A stretch of 64,000 bases of DNA from the NCBI GenBank assembly GCA_965153355.1, contig OZ231126.1:78306001-78370000 (forward strand). Reading direction: 5' to 3'. Positions 32,924-45,528 of the stretch are shown in pieces. Under the pieces are notes generated by a model that ran no database searches, was not told the DNA's origin, and saw only the letters and a list, made by a program, of their open reading frames with translations. The translations under genes were made by a program, and so were the position numbers. The DNA is from Flaccisagitta enflata. Lineage: Eukaryota; Chaetognatha; Sagittoidea; Aphragmophora. The number at the start of each line of letters is the position of its first letter. Position 1 is the first letter of the stretch.

Positions 32924-33786
32924 GTAACAAAACGGAGATATCACGGTGATGCCCATGCTCTTGATAATCCTAATCCATAACTAGAAAATAGTAACAAAAT
33001 TTCTATTTTCTTTTATAGTACTGACGAAAAGCAAATGAGAACATTTGAATAAAAAAAACATCACCATGTTTTGCTCAAGTATTTTTCTAAAGAGTCAACG
33101 AAGCATCGCAGGCACTGAGAAACTCATTTCATCTTAAAAAATAGTAGTAATTGTAATACTACTAAAAAAAACGTTAAAAAGCGTTTTTTAGGCTAAAAAC
33201 TCCACTTATACGCAACCTACTATGCATATAATCTCAATTATACTTCCGTTATATGCCACTATATGATTTTGTTTGAAACTCCAAACTCTACCCAATACCA
33301 ATACCCAATACAATCGCTCAGGCCTGCTGCCCGCTTGCTTCACCATCAGTGAAACCATGTGGATGTCATGCTTTCTCCCTCTTCAGTTTTGACCATGCCT
33401 CTGTCTGCCTCAGTGCCTAGACTGATTATCTCCTGGTTTTCTAAGCTTTTAATTGATCAATCAAAAATGATAAATTTGATCGTCAATTGTTATCTGTTTT
33501 CATTTCATACATATGTTTCCTTTTATCTTCTACCTTTCACTTGCCTGTTCCCTTTCCTTTGTTTATCTTAAAGACAACAGAAATGTCACCCATACTTTAT
33601 CTTGAATTTCCAAAATTTTCAAATTTTCACCAGGTGATCTACCTTTCACTTGTTTTGATAATCCAGTTCCCTCCTCTGTCAGATGTTGTAATTTCTTGCA
33701 CTCCGCTCTCTTTTCACCCATGTGCAGCTTTTCTGTTAGAAGTTCTTACTCTGACATCACACAAGCCCTCTGTCTCTGTCTCTGTC

Positions 33787-33788
33787 TC

Positions 33789-33842
<54 letters not shown>
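33787..33842 (+). repeat. (TC)n near the LTR element's 3' part
   Basis: TCTGTCTC variants then about 22 TC units. Confidence 0.95.
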
Positions 33843-33843
<1 letters not shown>

Positions 33844-33957
33844 GCCAGGGGATGTCGCCTAAACGAAACCACTGCATCATTGGATCATCACCATCTTCAT
33901 CACCAACACAGTGGAGACAGAATCAGTCCAAAAAAAAACCCACCTGGCAACAACCAC

Positions 33958-34060
<103 letters not shown>

Positions 34061-34869
34061 CTATCAATACAACAATAACAGAACTATTGTTGGTGACATG
34101 TTGGTATCAACCGTGCTGCCCCCATCATCAGCACTCTTCACCAGCGGCAGACCTAGACAGACAGGGGTAAAGACCAGCAAAAGCGAATTGGACAGGCTGT
34201 TGCAGGGATGGCAGATTTCGGGATTTATGTGAAGCCTAACAACTGTGAAGGAAATTTTGGGGGACTGGCAGAGAAAAACCTGTTTGTATCAATAATTGTA
34301 CCTTTTTTCTGCGGGCCTTCAATTTTTGCTCATGATGGCAGGGTTTAATGTTAAATGATTTAGTATGTTTGTTCTTTATTTTTCAATGCTAATCTATCCA
34401 GAGAAGCTAATGATATCCAAAAAGAATTTCAGGCAGCATATTTCCATTGTTAAACAGCAGCAATGAAGATGGTTGCCTTTTTAACCTTTACTTCTTTTTA
34501 CAAAACAAAAAACCCTATTGCTACATTCTACTTACTATTCCGTACTTAAGTTTAAGACCATGCTGTGCTTTTCTCTTAATGATGTGTACCTTTTTCTCTA
34601 AAGTATTTGTGTTTGCAGTGAATCTTTCATGTATGTGATACATCTTTACATGATCACATGGCAAAATAACCTCCCTCGCAGATAACCGTTTTTCTTGGTA
34701 GTACCAATTTTTCCCCAAGTTGTAATGATTGATATACCGGCGTTATTGTGACTCCCCTATATGTTTGACCAAAGGATATTTTAGTGTGGATGTGATACTT
34801 GGATGAATCTTGCCTGCTTTTTTTCCCCATTGATTAAAGGTTGCTGCCCTTTAGAAAATCGTGCAACCT

Positions 34870-35045
34870 TTACTTTCTTTCTCTTCACCTTTTGTAAATA
34901 GAAAAAGAAAATTTCAAAAACCAAATAAAAACAACAATGAACAAAAACAAACAAAAAGAATATAAAAAGAAAGAAAAAAAATACAAAAAGAAATGAAAAC
35001 AAAATACAAAAAAAAACAAAAACAAAAAAACAAACAAAAAAAAAA
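34870..35045. repeat. A-rich AAACAAAAA/AAAGAA tract
   Basis: Long degenerate A-rich sequence in the LTR interior. - strand frames over it are poly-Phe artefacts. Confidence 0.85.
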
Positions 35046-35498
35046 AGCCCCATGTAGTTGCTGTACATAGCTTCCCTTGTTGACTTCCACGAAATTGGTG
35101 CCTTGGTACATACTTGTATTTCTTAAATGACATAAACCCCAACATTTTTGTCCCCTGTTCCTCTAAGCACTAAGCACTAAGCTAATCAAATATCCTAAGT
35201 ATTTCTGATGGTATTTCTTAAAAGTTTTTTTGCACCTCACATCCAGCGGAAATACTCTTTTTGTTTAGCGATTCTTTTATCTCCAAGAAACGCCTGTTAA
35301 AATAAGCCAATTTTCAACTGCTGGACTTCATAATTTTATAGTGTAACTTTCATTGTTGTTGTCTTACCCCCACTCTTCCCCCCTCCCTTCCACTAGGTTC
35401 CCTTTCCTTTTTCTCCCATAAATGCTTTTTACTAGTTAGCCCTTTAAGTTTATCGCTGTTTTGTTTACTTCCCCCTGTAAGCAAAACAGCTAAAGCCA

Positions 35499-35510
35499 AG
35501 CAAGGGGAGG
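35499..35510 (+). promoter_or_regulatory. Polypurine tract
   Basis: AGCAAGGGGAGG sits directly before the 3' LTR, the expected position for plus-strand DNA priming. Confidence 0.65.
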
Positions 35511-35760
35511 CAGAGGACCATTGGCCCTCGCTGAATGGCACTTTTTGATCCTCTTCCTCTTCCTGGTTCTCTCTCTAGCATGAATTCTCGATCGCAACGC
35601 ACATTCGGTCTCTCTCCACTTTCTCTCCTGTACAGACCCCCTCATGTTACCTCACCGATATCACACTCGTGGATGAATATATGTAGAATACCCCAATAGT
35701 TCGTTTATTGCATATCAGCTCTCAAGATAGACGAGACAGCAATGGCCTCAGTGCCTTAAG
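35511..35760 (+). repeat. 3' LTR
   Basis: Same sequence as 25510-25745 with a 14-base insertion near 35575-35591; followed by target copy TGGGC and the LINE frame (ALKKILDVPKTTPTPAIWY). Confidence 0.92.
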
Positions 35761-36568
35761 TGGGCACTAAAGAAAATCCTGGATGTACCAAAAACCACCC
35801 CGACACCCGCAATTTGGTATATAACGGGATCGTTAATCACATCCATACATATTGACAAGAGACAATTACTTTACTTGAAGACAATACTAGCGGACGAAAT
35901 AGGCTGGCCCAAGCAAATCAACGAAAAGCTGGATGAGTATGAGTTGAATTATGAGTGGGATCAAATAAAAGCGATGAAATATACTGTGTGGAAAAAATTG
36001 GTAACAATGGCAACGGAAAAAAGAAATAGAGAGACACTTATTGAGATGTGCCATGACAATAATGGTGGGAAAAGAAAGACAAAATTCCTTTTGGAGAAGT
36101 TGAACGCACAGAATTATACTAGAAACCCATCTATGGATATCCTGTGTAGAAGTAGGTTTGAAACAAGAGTTCAACTGATATCAATGTTTGGAATGTTGGA
36201 TTGTTCGAGGAACTATGAATATTGTTATAAAGGAGAATTGAGTAAGGTGTGTGGCACCATTGATGATGAAAATCACCACGTGAATTTTGTAGTAAGTTCC
36301 ACGAGACTAACTTATGTGAATCACTAGTCAAATTTGATTTTAGATCTATCTTTTCATCGAATAAGGAAACAGTTGATAGAGCAATAAATGTTATCTGTGA
36401 TATATGGAATTTACGCAATGGAAAGAATGAGATGTATCAGAAATTTTAGTACGTTTTAGCGTTATTACAAGTCGTTTATAGACATTGTCCCTGTACAGTT
36501 GCTTTTAGTAACATGTACCATTATGTGATCATAATTGGACATTATATCAAATCAAATCAAATCAAATC

Positions 36569-36693
36569 TCTCTCTCTCTCTCTTTCTGTCTCTCTGTCTC
36601 TCTGTTTTTCTTTCTCACCCTCTATCTCTCTCTGTCTCTCTCTGTCTGTCCCTCTCTCTTTTTTCTTCTCTGTCGGTCTCTTTTTCTTTTTTT

Positions 36694-36725
<32 letters not shown>
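36569..36725 (+). repeat. (TC)n and TCTG/TTTC variants after the LINE 3' end
   Basis: Starts immediately after four TCAAA units ending the LINE. Together with 21674-21762 it brackets the LINE copy. Confidence 0.95.
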
Positions 36726-36728
<3 letters not shown>

Positions 36729-36764
36729 ATATATTGTGAGCGATTTACCCTGTGTTCATTAACA

Positions 36765-38262
36765 GCACATTAACACCCCTAATTAACAAAATTGTTTAAA
36801 AAAGGCAAAAAAGTACTATTAACTAATGGTAGTTTTTATGCTGTTAATTAACACCTAAAAAACAGCCGTTAATTAACGGTGTATAGGTACCAGTTAATTA
36901 ACAGGGTAAAATTGCCCATTTTTAACATGTCAAAAATAAAAAAATCATTAAATAGATCAGTTTTTTTTGTTAATTAACAGGTACCTATAAGGGATTAATT
37001 AACACTAAAATTTGCCAAAAATTAACTAAGAAAAATATTTTTTTATTTTTGAGAAATTTACTGAAAATAAGTGCAAAAAGTTATTGTTAACTGTGCTGTT
37101 AATTAACATGCTGTTTTTGATGTTAATTAACATCATATTTCACCCGTTAATTAACACAAAAAAATATAGATTATTAACAAATTGTTAAAAATATACAATT
37201 TTTTGTGTTAATTAACAATCATTTTTTATTGTTAATTAACAGGAATTTTGTAATGTAAATTAACATGATGTTTTCATATGTTAATGAATATAAACAAAAT
37301 ATAGAATATCCGAAGAAGTTTTGACTATAAGATTTTTTTGCAGATAAAGGTTTGTTATGATAAGGTACATATATGCTGTTAATTATCATGCTGTTTTTTT
37401 TATGGTAATTAACACCAAAAAAAACATATTAATTAATAGCATATAAGTAACATTATAAACATAACAAACCTTCTCAATTAATGTATGAAAACATTATGTT
37501 AATTTATTATACAAAATTTCTGTTAATTAATAATGAAATATGATTGTTAATCAACACAAAAAAATTATATATTTTCAATAATTTGTTAATAACTATTTTT
37601 TTTTGTGTTAATCAATGAATGTTAATTAACACTAAAAACAGCGTGTTAATTAACAGCATATAGGCACTTGATCACAACAAACCCTTAACAGCAAAAAGTT
37701 TTAATTGTTAAAAACTTTTTTGAAAAATCTATATTTTTTGTGTGTTAATTTGTTTTTTTACATTCTTATTAATTAACGATGAAAAATGGTTTTAATTTAC
37801 ACAAAAAAATTGCATATTTTCAACAATTTGTTAATATTCTTTTTTTTTTGTGGTAATTAACAGGTGAAATGTGGTGTTAATTGATACCAAAAACAGCATG
37901 TTAATTAACATCATATAGGTACCTGATCATAACGAACCTCTATCAGCAAAAAATTTTATTGTTAAAAACTTTTTTGGAAAATCTATATTTTTTGTATAAA
38001 TTAACACATGAAAACATCATGTTAATTTACATTACAAAATTCCTGTAAATTAACAATTGAAAATGATTGTTAATTAACACAAAAAAATCATATATTTTTA
38101 ACACAATGTTAATAATCTATATTTTTTTTGTGTTAATTAACAGGTAAAATGTGGTGTTAATTAACATCTAAAACAGCATAATAATTAACAGCATATAACC
38201 TGATAATTAAAAACAACCTTTTGTACTTATTTTCAGTAAATTTCTCAAAAATAAAGAAATGT
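36765..38262. repeat. AT-rich block studded with GTTAATTAAC palindromes
   Basis: More than twenty copies of TTAATTAAC or close variants, mostly 30-70 bases apart, with AAAACAGC and ATATAGGTACCTG phrases recurring beside them. A longer ~250-bp order is visible (GCATATAGG...CTGATCA...AACAAACC repeats). It continues at 38413-38470 after a CAAGG element. No coding frame. Confidence 0.8.
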
Positions 38263-38412
38263 TTTTAGTCGCGGACACGCGACTCTACACCTTGCCTGGT
38301 CGGTCGGTCGGTCGATTCGTCGGTCCGTCACATTTTTCAATTCTGAGCGGTTTTTGCATTACTGCCCCTGCCCAACCGTCCGCGACTGGATTGCCGTGTA
38401 TCCGGCTTTGTT
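38263..38412 (+). mobile_element. CAAGG family element (GCGGACACGCGAC subtype)
   Basis: TTTTTAGTCGCGGACACGCG, CGGTCGGTCGGTCG, CTGCCCCTGCCCAACCGTC and GTGTATCCGGCTTTG; inserted in the GTTAATTAAC block. Confidence 0.9.
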
Positions 38413-38506
38413 CTTAGTTAATTTTCTGGTACCTATATATTGTTAATTAACGGGGTAAAGTACTATTAATTACCATGACCTAAATTAGGGACGATATACT
38501 AGCTCT

Positions 38507-38515
<9 letters not shown>

Positions 38516-38571
<56 letters not shown>
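38516..38571 (+). repeat. (TC)n
   Basis: About 28 TC units. Confidence 0.97.
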
Positions 38572-38575
<4 letters not shown>

Positions 38576-38712
38576 ATTTATTCACTCACTCTTTCTTTAA
38601 CCCCTTCTTTTTTTGATTATTTTTGATACTCCCCTATCTTAGCTTCTGTTTTTTTTACATGAAAAAACTTTTTGTTTAACTTGAATAGATAATGTAGTGA
38701 AATACTCAACAA

Positions 38713-38873
38713 TGTGGAAGCAGAAGCGGAAGTGGAAGCTATGCCTTCTAAAATGGTGGAAGAGGAAGCAGAAGAGAAAGCTGTACTTTTTTAAATGGTG
38801 GAAGCGGTAGTGGAAGCGGAAGCTGTCAATTCTTAAATATGCCTATTGGAAGCGGAAGTGGAAGCAGTCCAAA
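38713..38873 (+). repeat. GGAAGC hexamer block
   Basis: Degenerate GGAAGCRGAAGCGGAAG units in three groups separated by AT-rich spacers; same repeat type as 19287-19492. Confidence 0.8.
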
Positions 38874-38913
38874 AATCTACCGCTTCTGCATCTCTACCAA
38901 TAACCATTTATCT

Positions 38914-39060
38914 TTTTTTAGTCGCGGCACGCGACTACACCTTGCCGTATCGGTCTGTCGGTCGGTCGGTCCGTCAATATTTCTGAATTCCGAGCAGTTT
39001 TTGCGTTACTGCTCCTGCCCAACCATCCGCAACTGTCCTGCCGTGTATCCGACCTTGTTT
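38914..39060 (+). mobile_element. CAAGG family element (GCGGACACGCGAC subtype)
   Basis: TTTAGTCGCGGCACGCGACT, (CGGT)n, GAGCAGTTTTTGCG, CTCCTGCCCAACCATC and GTATCCGACCTTG. Confidence 0.88.
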
Positions 39061-40836
39061 CATCAATGTTTTTGTTTTGACATTATTGACAATTCAACAT
39101 TTGCCATTCATTTGCTATTCTAGTATTTGTCAAGCATGAGAGATTATTGCCCACGTTGCTATCCCTAGCCTTCTGGTTGCTATGATGATAAACCCTAATT
39201 TCATTACCTGCACTTTTCCCCATACTGTGTTTTGTTGCAAAATCTAGTTAAACTTGATGAATCAAATGGCATTGAGTATCATATTTGTTCAAAACTGACA
39301 TGATTTAGAAATTTTAGTCTCATTGACTTGGGTATAATTTTTTTCTTTTTTTCAATATCAATTTGAGTGTGGATGTTGGGATATGAACCTCAAGGATTAA
39401 AGGATAGGGTTTCGAACTCCAGGATGGGATTTGGGCGTTGGGGATTTTTTTTGGCTAAAAAAACTAAAGTTTTATAGCTAAGATTTAGCCACAGGGCTGA
39501 GATTTGAACAATGAGGCTTAATATGAAGCCTCGAGGCTAAGATTAGAGCCCCGAGGCTTTGATTGATGGCTCAAGTCAAGGCTAGGATTTGAGCCTGAGT
39601 CTGGGATTTGAGCCCTGAAAGCGGGATTTGAGACTTGGACGGACGCTCACAGTAATTTGCCGTGGTCATTAAGAATTGGGACCCAAAATATTTAAATTCA
39701 ATCTAGAGAAGCAATTTTTTTTTGTTAGAAACACAACCTGATTTCAGCCTGAGAATCCATCTTACTTTGTCATAAAAGTTACCCATCACTACAAAATTCA
39801 TAGCTAAAGTTAAGAATTTCGATTTTGTACCTTTACTACAAAACCTTGTGGGAGATAATGAAAAGATCAAGTAAAATAAAGTATATGGATAATAATGAAC
39901 TCCAAATTCAGCACAGATTGTCACAGTATGACAAAAATTTTGAATTATATAACTAATGAAAAGTTTTGTCTATTTTGATAAGATTGTCATCATTTTTTTC
40001 ATGTTACATTTTTATAAAATCACAGCTTGAAATTTTTCTAGACTTGTGGCTATCCCCTTACCATGTTACATGAATAGGGATTGGTTTTGTGCATGTCTCA
40101 CAACAATTTTCAGCATGGCCACAAGTCGAGAAAAAGAATGACAGTGTTTTAAAGTGGAACAGTCTGACTGATAAATATTGTAAACAGCTGGCTCTTTACA
40201 CACAGCGGCACTTCCCCCTCCTCTCCTTCAATTTCTCCTCCTCCAATTCCTGCAGCCTCCTCATCATCTCCGTTTTCATTCCTGGCGTCCTCATCCTCAT
40301 TCTTTTTCTCTCTTGACAAACAGAAGAACAACGCCAAGCAAACATAGATAAAACTGAGGACCTTAGACGCTTAAAAATTGTTTGTTGTGTGGGACGGAGA
40401 TGAAGAATAGGTAGATGAAGAAAATAATTCCCCTAAATGTCAAAGCATAGGTCATTTGCTCATTCAAGGTCGCTGCTCAAAAATGACAGTTGTTTAGGGG
40501 CCAATAAATTCTAAGAATTAGCAAATCCGGTTGAAGGGAAATACTATTGCATTAGTTAAGAGACTCAAGGTGACCAATCTGAACTTCCTGAGCTTAATCC
40601 TGAGCTTAATCTGACCTGGGAAGTGTTAACCACACCCATTGAGCAAAAAATGGGTTACTGACACTGTCACTGACAGTCTGTCAGTAGCCTTCATGGCGTA
40701 AAGAGCAAAGAGCAAAAGTAGCAAAATCAAGACCTCTCATCGTAGACCGTAGACCATCAGGCCCATCAGGTGCAGGCTCAGGGGGATTTTCTTAACTGCT
40801 GGGTCCATTTCCGTTTTCCTTCTTTCTCCCTCACAG
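39061..40836. other. Rest of intron 2 before exon 3
   Basis: 39370-39640 is a degenerate ~20-24-bp repeat of GGGATTTGAGCCTTGAGGCT type. 40030-40130 shows imperfect inverted copies of GACTTGTGGC and GCCACAAGTC. 40200-40310 is a (CTCCTCC)-rich stretch whose - strand frame is Glu-rich. No gene. Confidence 0.4.
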
Positions 40837-41155
40837 CAACCAAAACCTACTTTGCTTCAAGTCGAATACATCGGAGACTCCATGCCTGAATTTGACACAG
40901 ACGTTCAACTGGTCTGCAACAAGGACAACATCAAAAATCCTTTGTTTCAGTATTTAACAAAGAATCCTTCCATTACCGGCAAAACGACTTTCGTCTTTCG
41001 TCTGGAGCACACTTGTTGTTGTCCAGACAGTTGCAAGAATGGACTTCCCAGCGGAGGAGGAGGAGGAGATGATGGAGGAGGAGGAGGAAAAATGTCTTAT
41101 GGTACGCTGATTGCCATTTTGTTCGGCGTCGCCATCGTCACTTATCTCGTGATGG
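40837..41155 (+). CDS. Mannose-6-phosphate receptor-like protein, exon 3
   Basis: Acceptor TTTCTCCCTCACAG joins in phase 0 to exon 2. The exon completes the luminal domain (LLQVEYIGDSM, DVQLVCNKDN, TTFVFRLEHTCCCPDSC). FRLEHTC sits where MRH domains have their conserved F-x-E-x-x-C strand; the Glu is one of the sugar-binding residues in that family. A Gly-rich stalk (GGGGGDDGGGGG) and a membrane helix (YGTLIAILFGVAIVTYLVMG) follow. The donor GATGG|GTAAAT leaves phase 1, matching exon 4. Confidence 0.78.
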
Positions 41156-41602
41156 GTAAATTTACCTAATATTTTATTCTACCATTTTCATAATAAAACT
41201 TCACAACCTGAATCGAATTGGAATCATAACATCTCTTTAAAATGGGACATAGCTTTTATTTGGTATGGAGTAGGTTTTTTTCGTAGTTGCTTGTTTTTAA
41301 GTATTAGGAATTTATTTGTGAAGATATTATAATTGAAATCCAAGAAAATTGACAGGTGATGTAATCATTCTAGTATTGGACAAAATAAATGATTCCCTGC
41401 ATGATTTTTTTTTATTTCCGAATCCTCCGCCAGAGCGAATTTAATTCAAATAGCTTTGGGCCGTAATATATCAGACCCAGCCAACCCTTAGCCCTAAAGC
41501 TAACCCACCCGTAACCCTAATTTGAAAAAACCGCTTAAAAAGTCTTGAAAACAAAAGATCACAGATGATCGTACAATTGTACCCAGGTGTTGAGTATTCT
41601 TA

Positions 41603-43183
41603 CAGGGTCATCAATCTCGATTGGGAAAAAGTGTTAAGCTTTTGCTCTCAGTTGCTTCTCATCACTGATCTAGAATTAAGTTGTTTTTTTTATAGTACAG
41701 TATGATTTTTTCAAATGACACAAAAGATAACGACATAAATCCTGAACGAATCAACATAATCAAGTTCTGAAAAAAACGCTTGAAAGAGTAGGTTATTGCA
41801 TTTATTCATGCCAAATTTCAGCATTCCGTCTTAAGTAGTTTAGCTTCAATTTACATTTAAAGTGAAGTTATCAATTTCTTCCTACTCCTATGGCTAAAAA
41901 AAAAGGCAAACACTTTGTTTTGCTAATTTTGGCTTAACCAAGGACCTGAACCATAGAAAATCCACGACCGTTTGAAAGCTCTGCAAAAATTCTTCCAAAC
42001 GTGACGTTGCTGGTAATTGTAGCTTAATTTGTTTAGAAATGGCAAAGGTTTGAGGAAAAAAATCACTGATTGAAAAAAATGATCATTTCAATTTTTTTCT
42101 AATGAGTAATTTTTGTCTTCTCGTTTTTTTCAGTGATGTAGCTCAGGATTGTCTTAGCTACTTGTTATCCATGAGCAAATTAAAGAGCTTCAAATTTTCT
42201 TTAAAATGGGACCAAGAACAAATTTCTGACTCAATGCATTTGATTTTTAAGTTAGAATAAAGATAACCCATGAAAATAACGTTGTGAAATTCCGCATTCT
42301 TGACTACCTAGTCTTTATTCTAATGCCATTTCTAAACAGATAGAGCTAGGATATCCAGCAAGGTCTCATTTGAAAGATCTTTCGAAGAGCTTCAAAATGA
42401 TCATAGATTTTGCTATGTTTTTCTCATTGCTTGGATGTTAAACAATGACAAACAAGTGGTTCACTTTTTTTCTTTTGCCATGGTTAAAAAAAAGTTATTT
42501 TGGATGATTCACAGTTTGACTTCAAAAAGCGATTGAGGCTAAACTACTTGAGTCGGAATGCTGAAGTTTGGCATGAATAAATGCAATAACCTACTCTTTC
42601 AGGCGTTTTTTTCAGAATTTATGTTGATTCGTTTAGGATTTATGTCGTCATCTTTTGTGTCATTTGAAAAAAATCATACTTTACTATATTTGACATTTTT
42701 TGTGTCAAAATTCCATTGGTCTGAGTTATATACTTCATCCACAACATCAATTTGAAGAAAAACAAGTATTTTCATAGAAATCTCTATTTAACCATAATTC
42801 ATCAAAATTGTCTTCCTTTTAACTTATTTCTCTCTGGATTGAGCCACAAATGCCACATTGGTCTCAGTTAAAGATATCTATTTAAAGTTTAAAAAAAACA
42901 TCTTTAAATTGAAACTTTTTTGGCATTTGTAGCTCAAACCGATCAGAAACGATCAAATAGGAAGAAAATAGTTTTGATGAAAACGGGATGAATTGACCTT
43001 TAGCCATGAATACTTGTTTTACTTCAAATTGATATTGTGGATAGAGAATTTGACACAGACTAATGGAATTTTGACACAGAAAACATCAAACACAGTAGTA
43101 TAAAAGAAAACTAATTCCAGGTCATAAAAAAAGCATCTGAGAGTAAAAGCTTAATACTTTTTCTCAATCGAGAGATGACCCGG
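41603..43183. mobile_element. TA-flanked palindromic element (CAGGGTCATC/CCGGGTCATC ends), 1.6 kb
   Basis: TA|CAGGGTCATC, CTCGATTGGGAAAAAGTG and TTAAGCTTTTGCTCTCAG at the left are mirrored by CTGAGAGTAAAAGCTTAA, TTCTCAATCGAG and GATGACCCGG|TA at the right. Inner arms also mirror each other (ATGCCAAATTTCAGCATTCC at 41810 and GGAATGCTGAAGTTTGGCAT at 42555). No transposase. It fills most of intron 3 and is a relative of 5676-6288. Confidence 0.85.
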
Positions 43184-43237
43184 TATTATGAACTAGCATG
43201 GCCATTGCCTAATTATCCATTTATTCACCATTAACAC

Positions 43238-43390
43238 AATAAAGGCGGCTCTCGCCGACCGGAAAAAAGTCGTAAATGGGAGTCTCTTTTTTCAGTGCAT
43301 GTTCTTCTGTGTGCATCTCGTGATGTCTGGTTGATTGCTTGCCTGTTTTTGTCTCTCTGTGTCTCTTTTTTGGTCTTCCTTTGTCTTTTG
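43238..43390 (+). repeat. Dispersed repeat AATAAAGGCGGCTCTCGCCGACC
   Basis: CAATAAAGGCGGCTCTCGCC, GTGCATGTTCTTC and GATGTCTGGTTGATTGC also occur at 47487-47590; shorter matches are at 16155-16180 (inverted) and 58030-58065. It always neighbours (GT)n, (TC)n/(GA)n or a CAAGG element. Confidence 0.75.
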
Positions 43391-43571
43391 TGTGTGTGTG
43401 TGTGTGTGTGTGTGGGTGTGCGTGTGCGTGTGCGTGCGTGTGTGTGTGTGTGTGTGTGTCTCTCTCTCTCTCTCTCTCTCTCTGTCTTAATGTGTGTGTG
43501 AATGTGTGTGAATGTGTGTGTATGTGAATGTGTGTGTGTGTGTGTGTGAATTTGTGTGTGTGAATGTGTGT

Positions 43572-43664
<93 letters not shown>

Positions 43665-43765
43665 TGTGAATGTGTGTGTGTGGGGGGGGTGTGTGTCTCT
43701 CTCTGGCTTTCTATTTCCCTTGCTATTCTCTTTTTCTCTATCTCTCTCTTTCTCTCTCTCAAGCA
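43391..43765 (+). repeat. (GT)n with short (TC)n and GAAT interruptions
   Basis: Long GT runs at 43391-43460, 43490-43660 and 43670-43695 with TGTGAA interruptions. All frames (VCVCVC, THTHTH) are artefacts. Confidence 0.97.
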
Positions 43766-44123
43766 GAGTAACATCTTGACTCTTTTCTCTTGTTACATAG
43801 GGCCGAAAAATAGGATCAATGAAAAATATCAATTTTTGCAAAAATACAAAAAAATGAAAACAGAATAAAAAATTCATAGCGCAAAAAACTAGTGATCGTA
43901 GAGACTTATGGTTGGCGCCATTTGAAAGAGAAAAATAAGCTCTTTCTTAGCTATGAATATCAGGAAAAGTATCATCCCAGCCCAAAAACGACACAACTTC
44001 CTAAAATTGTCCCAAATCCTAAATGGAAAACTTTATACAATGATTCGCATCTGTCTTAGTCACCCATTTACCTAAAAAGTTTGGCACGTTTTTCATTGAC
44101 TAGCAATTTCCATCAAAAACCAG

Positions 44124-44293
44124 GAATGGCGTTCAACAAATACAAACGCGGTGAAAGTGGCAAGGATTTAATTCCGAATCGGGGATTTTGGTCGGAAGTT
44201 CCCGGCCTCATCGCTGACGGAGGCAGATTCATCCTCTTCACCATCAAAGGATCTAAAGGATACGCGTACATACCGTCAACCGGCCAAAATTGA
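44124..44293 (+). CDS. Mannose-6-phosphate receptor-like protein, exon 4 (tail)
   Basis: Acceptor ATCAAAAACCAG joins in phase 1 to exon 3. It encodes MAFNKYKRGESGKDLIPN, then GFWSEVPGLIADGGRF and ends YAYIPSTGQN with TGA. Animal CD-MPR tails have the equivalent FW-x5-L-x-ADG-x-x-F segment just inside the membrane, which is why I chose this family over ATG27. The di-leucine end of vertebrate CD-MPR is absent; YAYIP might be a tyrosine sorting signal. No AATAAA was seen in the next 300 bases. Confidence 0.78.
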
Positions 44294-44444
44294 TACCTGC
44301 CTCATTGTCACATGTGCTTACAAACTGGGAATCGTCCGTTTCTATTCTACACAATGGTGTAAAATCTTTTTGATAAGGAATGATGCGAGTATGATCACTT
44401 TTTCTTGCAATAACAAGGCAAAACAAAATTTTTACAAAGACTTT

Positions 44445-45150
44445 TTTTAGTCCCGTGCTACGTGACTCTACAGTCTACGCCCCGCTATGTCCGTCCATCT
44501 GTCCATCCGTCGGTTGGTCAGTTGGTCAGTTGGTCCCCTTTTTACTTTTTCATTGTTTTTGAGCGTTTTGAGCTCACGGCTTCTGCCCAATTCACAGCGC
44601 AATCTATAGTAGAAAATCATGACTTTATTCCCCTGGGGAAAAGCCCCGATGTTCCCAGTGTAAAATGGTCAAAGTCTGAAAATCCCCGGTTATATCCCCC
44701 TTCAAGTTTAATAAAGGGAATATAAGGGGAGTGTCCCCCGGGGATGTCCCCCTGGGATGTCCCCTGTTGAATTAGATTATGCTCATTCAATTTTTCATCT
44801 TAAAGTTAAAGATTAAGTTTCATCGGGGAATTCTCTGGGGGATTTCCCCAGGGATTCCCCAAAAGGATTCCTTATTAAAACTAACTGAAATCTAGTTGTG
44901 CATGAAAAATTTGTGAATGAAAAAAAATTAACTGAACCAGGGATATCCCCGGGGGATATCCCTTTTTTAGTCCCTAAATCATTACTTTCACAAACCAGAC
45001 TCTAATCATTTTCTACCGGGGGTATTGGGGCTTTTCCCCCGGGGAATGATATCACTACAGATTGCGCTGTGAATTGCTCCTGTAACCTTCTCTATCACTA
45101 CCCTTGTCCACCTATACGCCACTAGGGAAGCTGCGTATCTGGCTTTGTTC
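44445..45150 (+). mobile_element. CAAGG family element with nested foldback
   Basis: TTTTTTTAGTCCCGTGCTAC, CCCCGCTATGTCCGTCC, GGTTGGTCAGTTGG, then a nested palindrome, then CCTGTAACCTTC, GTCCACCTATACGCCACT and GTATCTGGCTTTG. Confidence 0.8.
44591..45078. mobile_element. Palindromic element (TTCACAGCGCAATCTATAG ends)
   Basis: TTCACAGCGCAATCTATAGT and ACTACAGATTGCGCTGTGAA are inverted; inside, TTCCCCTGGGGAAAAGCCCC is mirrored by GGGGCTTTTCCCCCGGGGAA. The centre has further CCCCGGGGA-type steps. It sits between CTTCTGCCCAA and TTGCTCCTG of the host element. Confidence 0.85.
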
Positions 45151-45363
45151 TAGTCATCCCCTTATTTCAACACCCTCTAATGGAATTTAACTCCATTTTT
45201 TTCTCCACTCCCTACTATAAAAAAAAATTGAAAAAAAAAACCACTAAAAATCCCACTTTTTTACCTTGGAATCTGTGATTTCCACCTGTGTGCAACGGTT
45301 TGAGCCTCAAATTGACTCAAAAATGACAGCCTCAGAAAAAAATACAATATTTTCATAAAAAAA

Positions 45364-45528
45364 CAAGGCCGGATACACGGCAATCCAGTCACGGACGGTT
45401 GGGCAGGAGCAGTAATGCAAAAACTGCTCAGAATTCAAAAATGTGACGGACCGACGGACGGACGGACGGACCGACCGACCTACCGACCGACAAAGCAACG
45501 TGTAGAGTCGCGTGTCCGCGACTAAAAA
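45364..45528 (-). mobile_element. CAAGG family element (GCGGACACGCGAC subtype)
   Basis: CAAGGCCGGATACACGGC, GGTTGGGCAGGAGCAG, (ACGG/ACCG)n and AGTCGCGTGTCCGCGACTAA. Clean copy with little decay. Confidence 0.92.

Noticed and set aside
40852-41169. ATG27-type autophagy protein as identity of the receptor gene
   Set aside because: The luminal domain could fit, but the cytosolic FW...LIADGG segment matches the cation-dependent mannose-6-phosphate receptor tail instead.
43221-43877. Frames rich in THTHTH or VCVCVC
   Set aside because: Artefacts of the (GT)n microsatellite.
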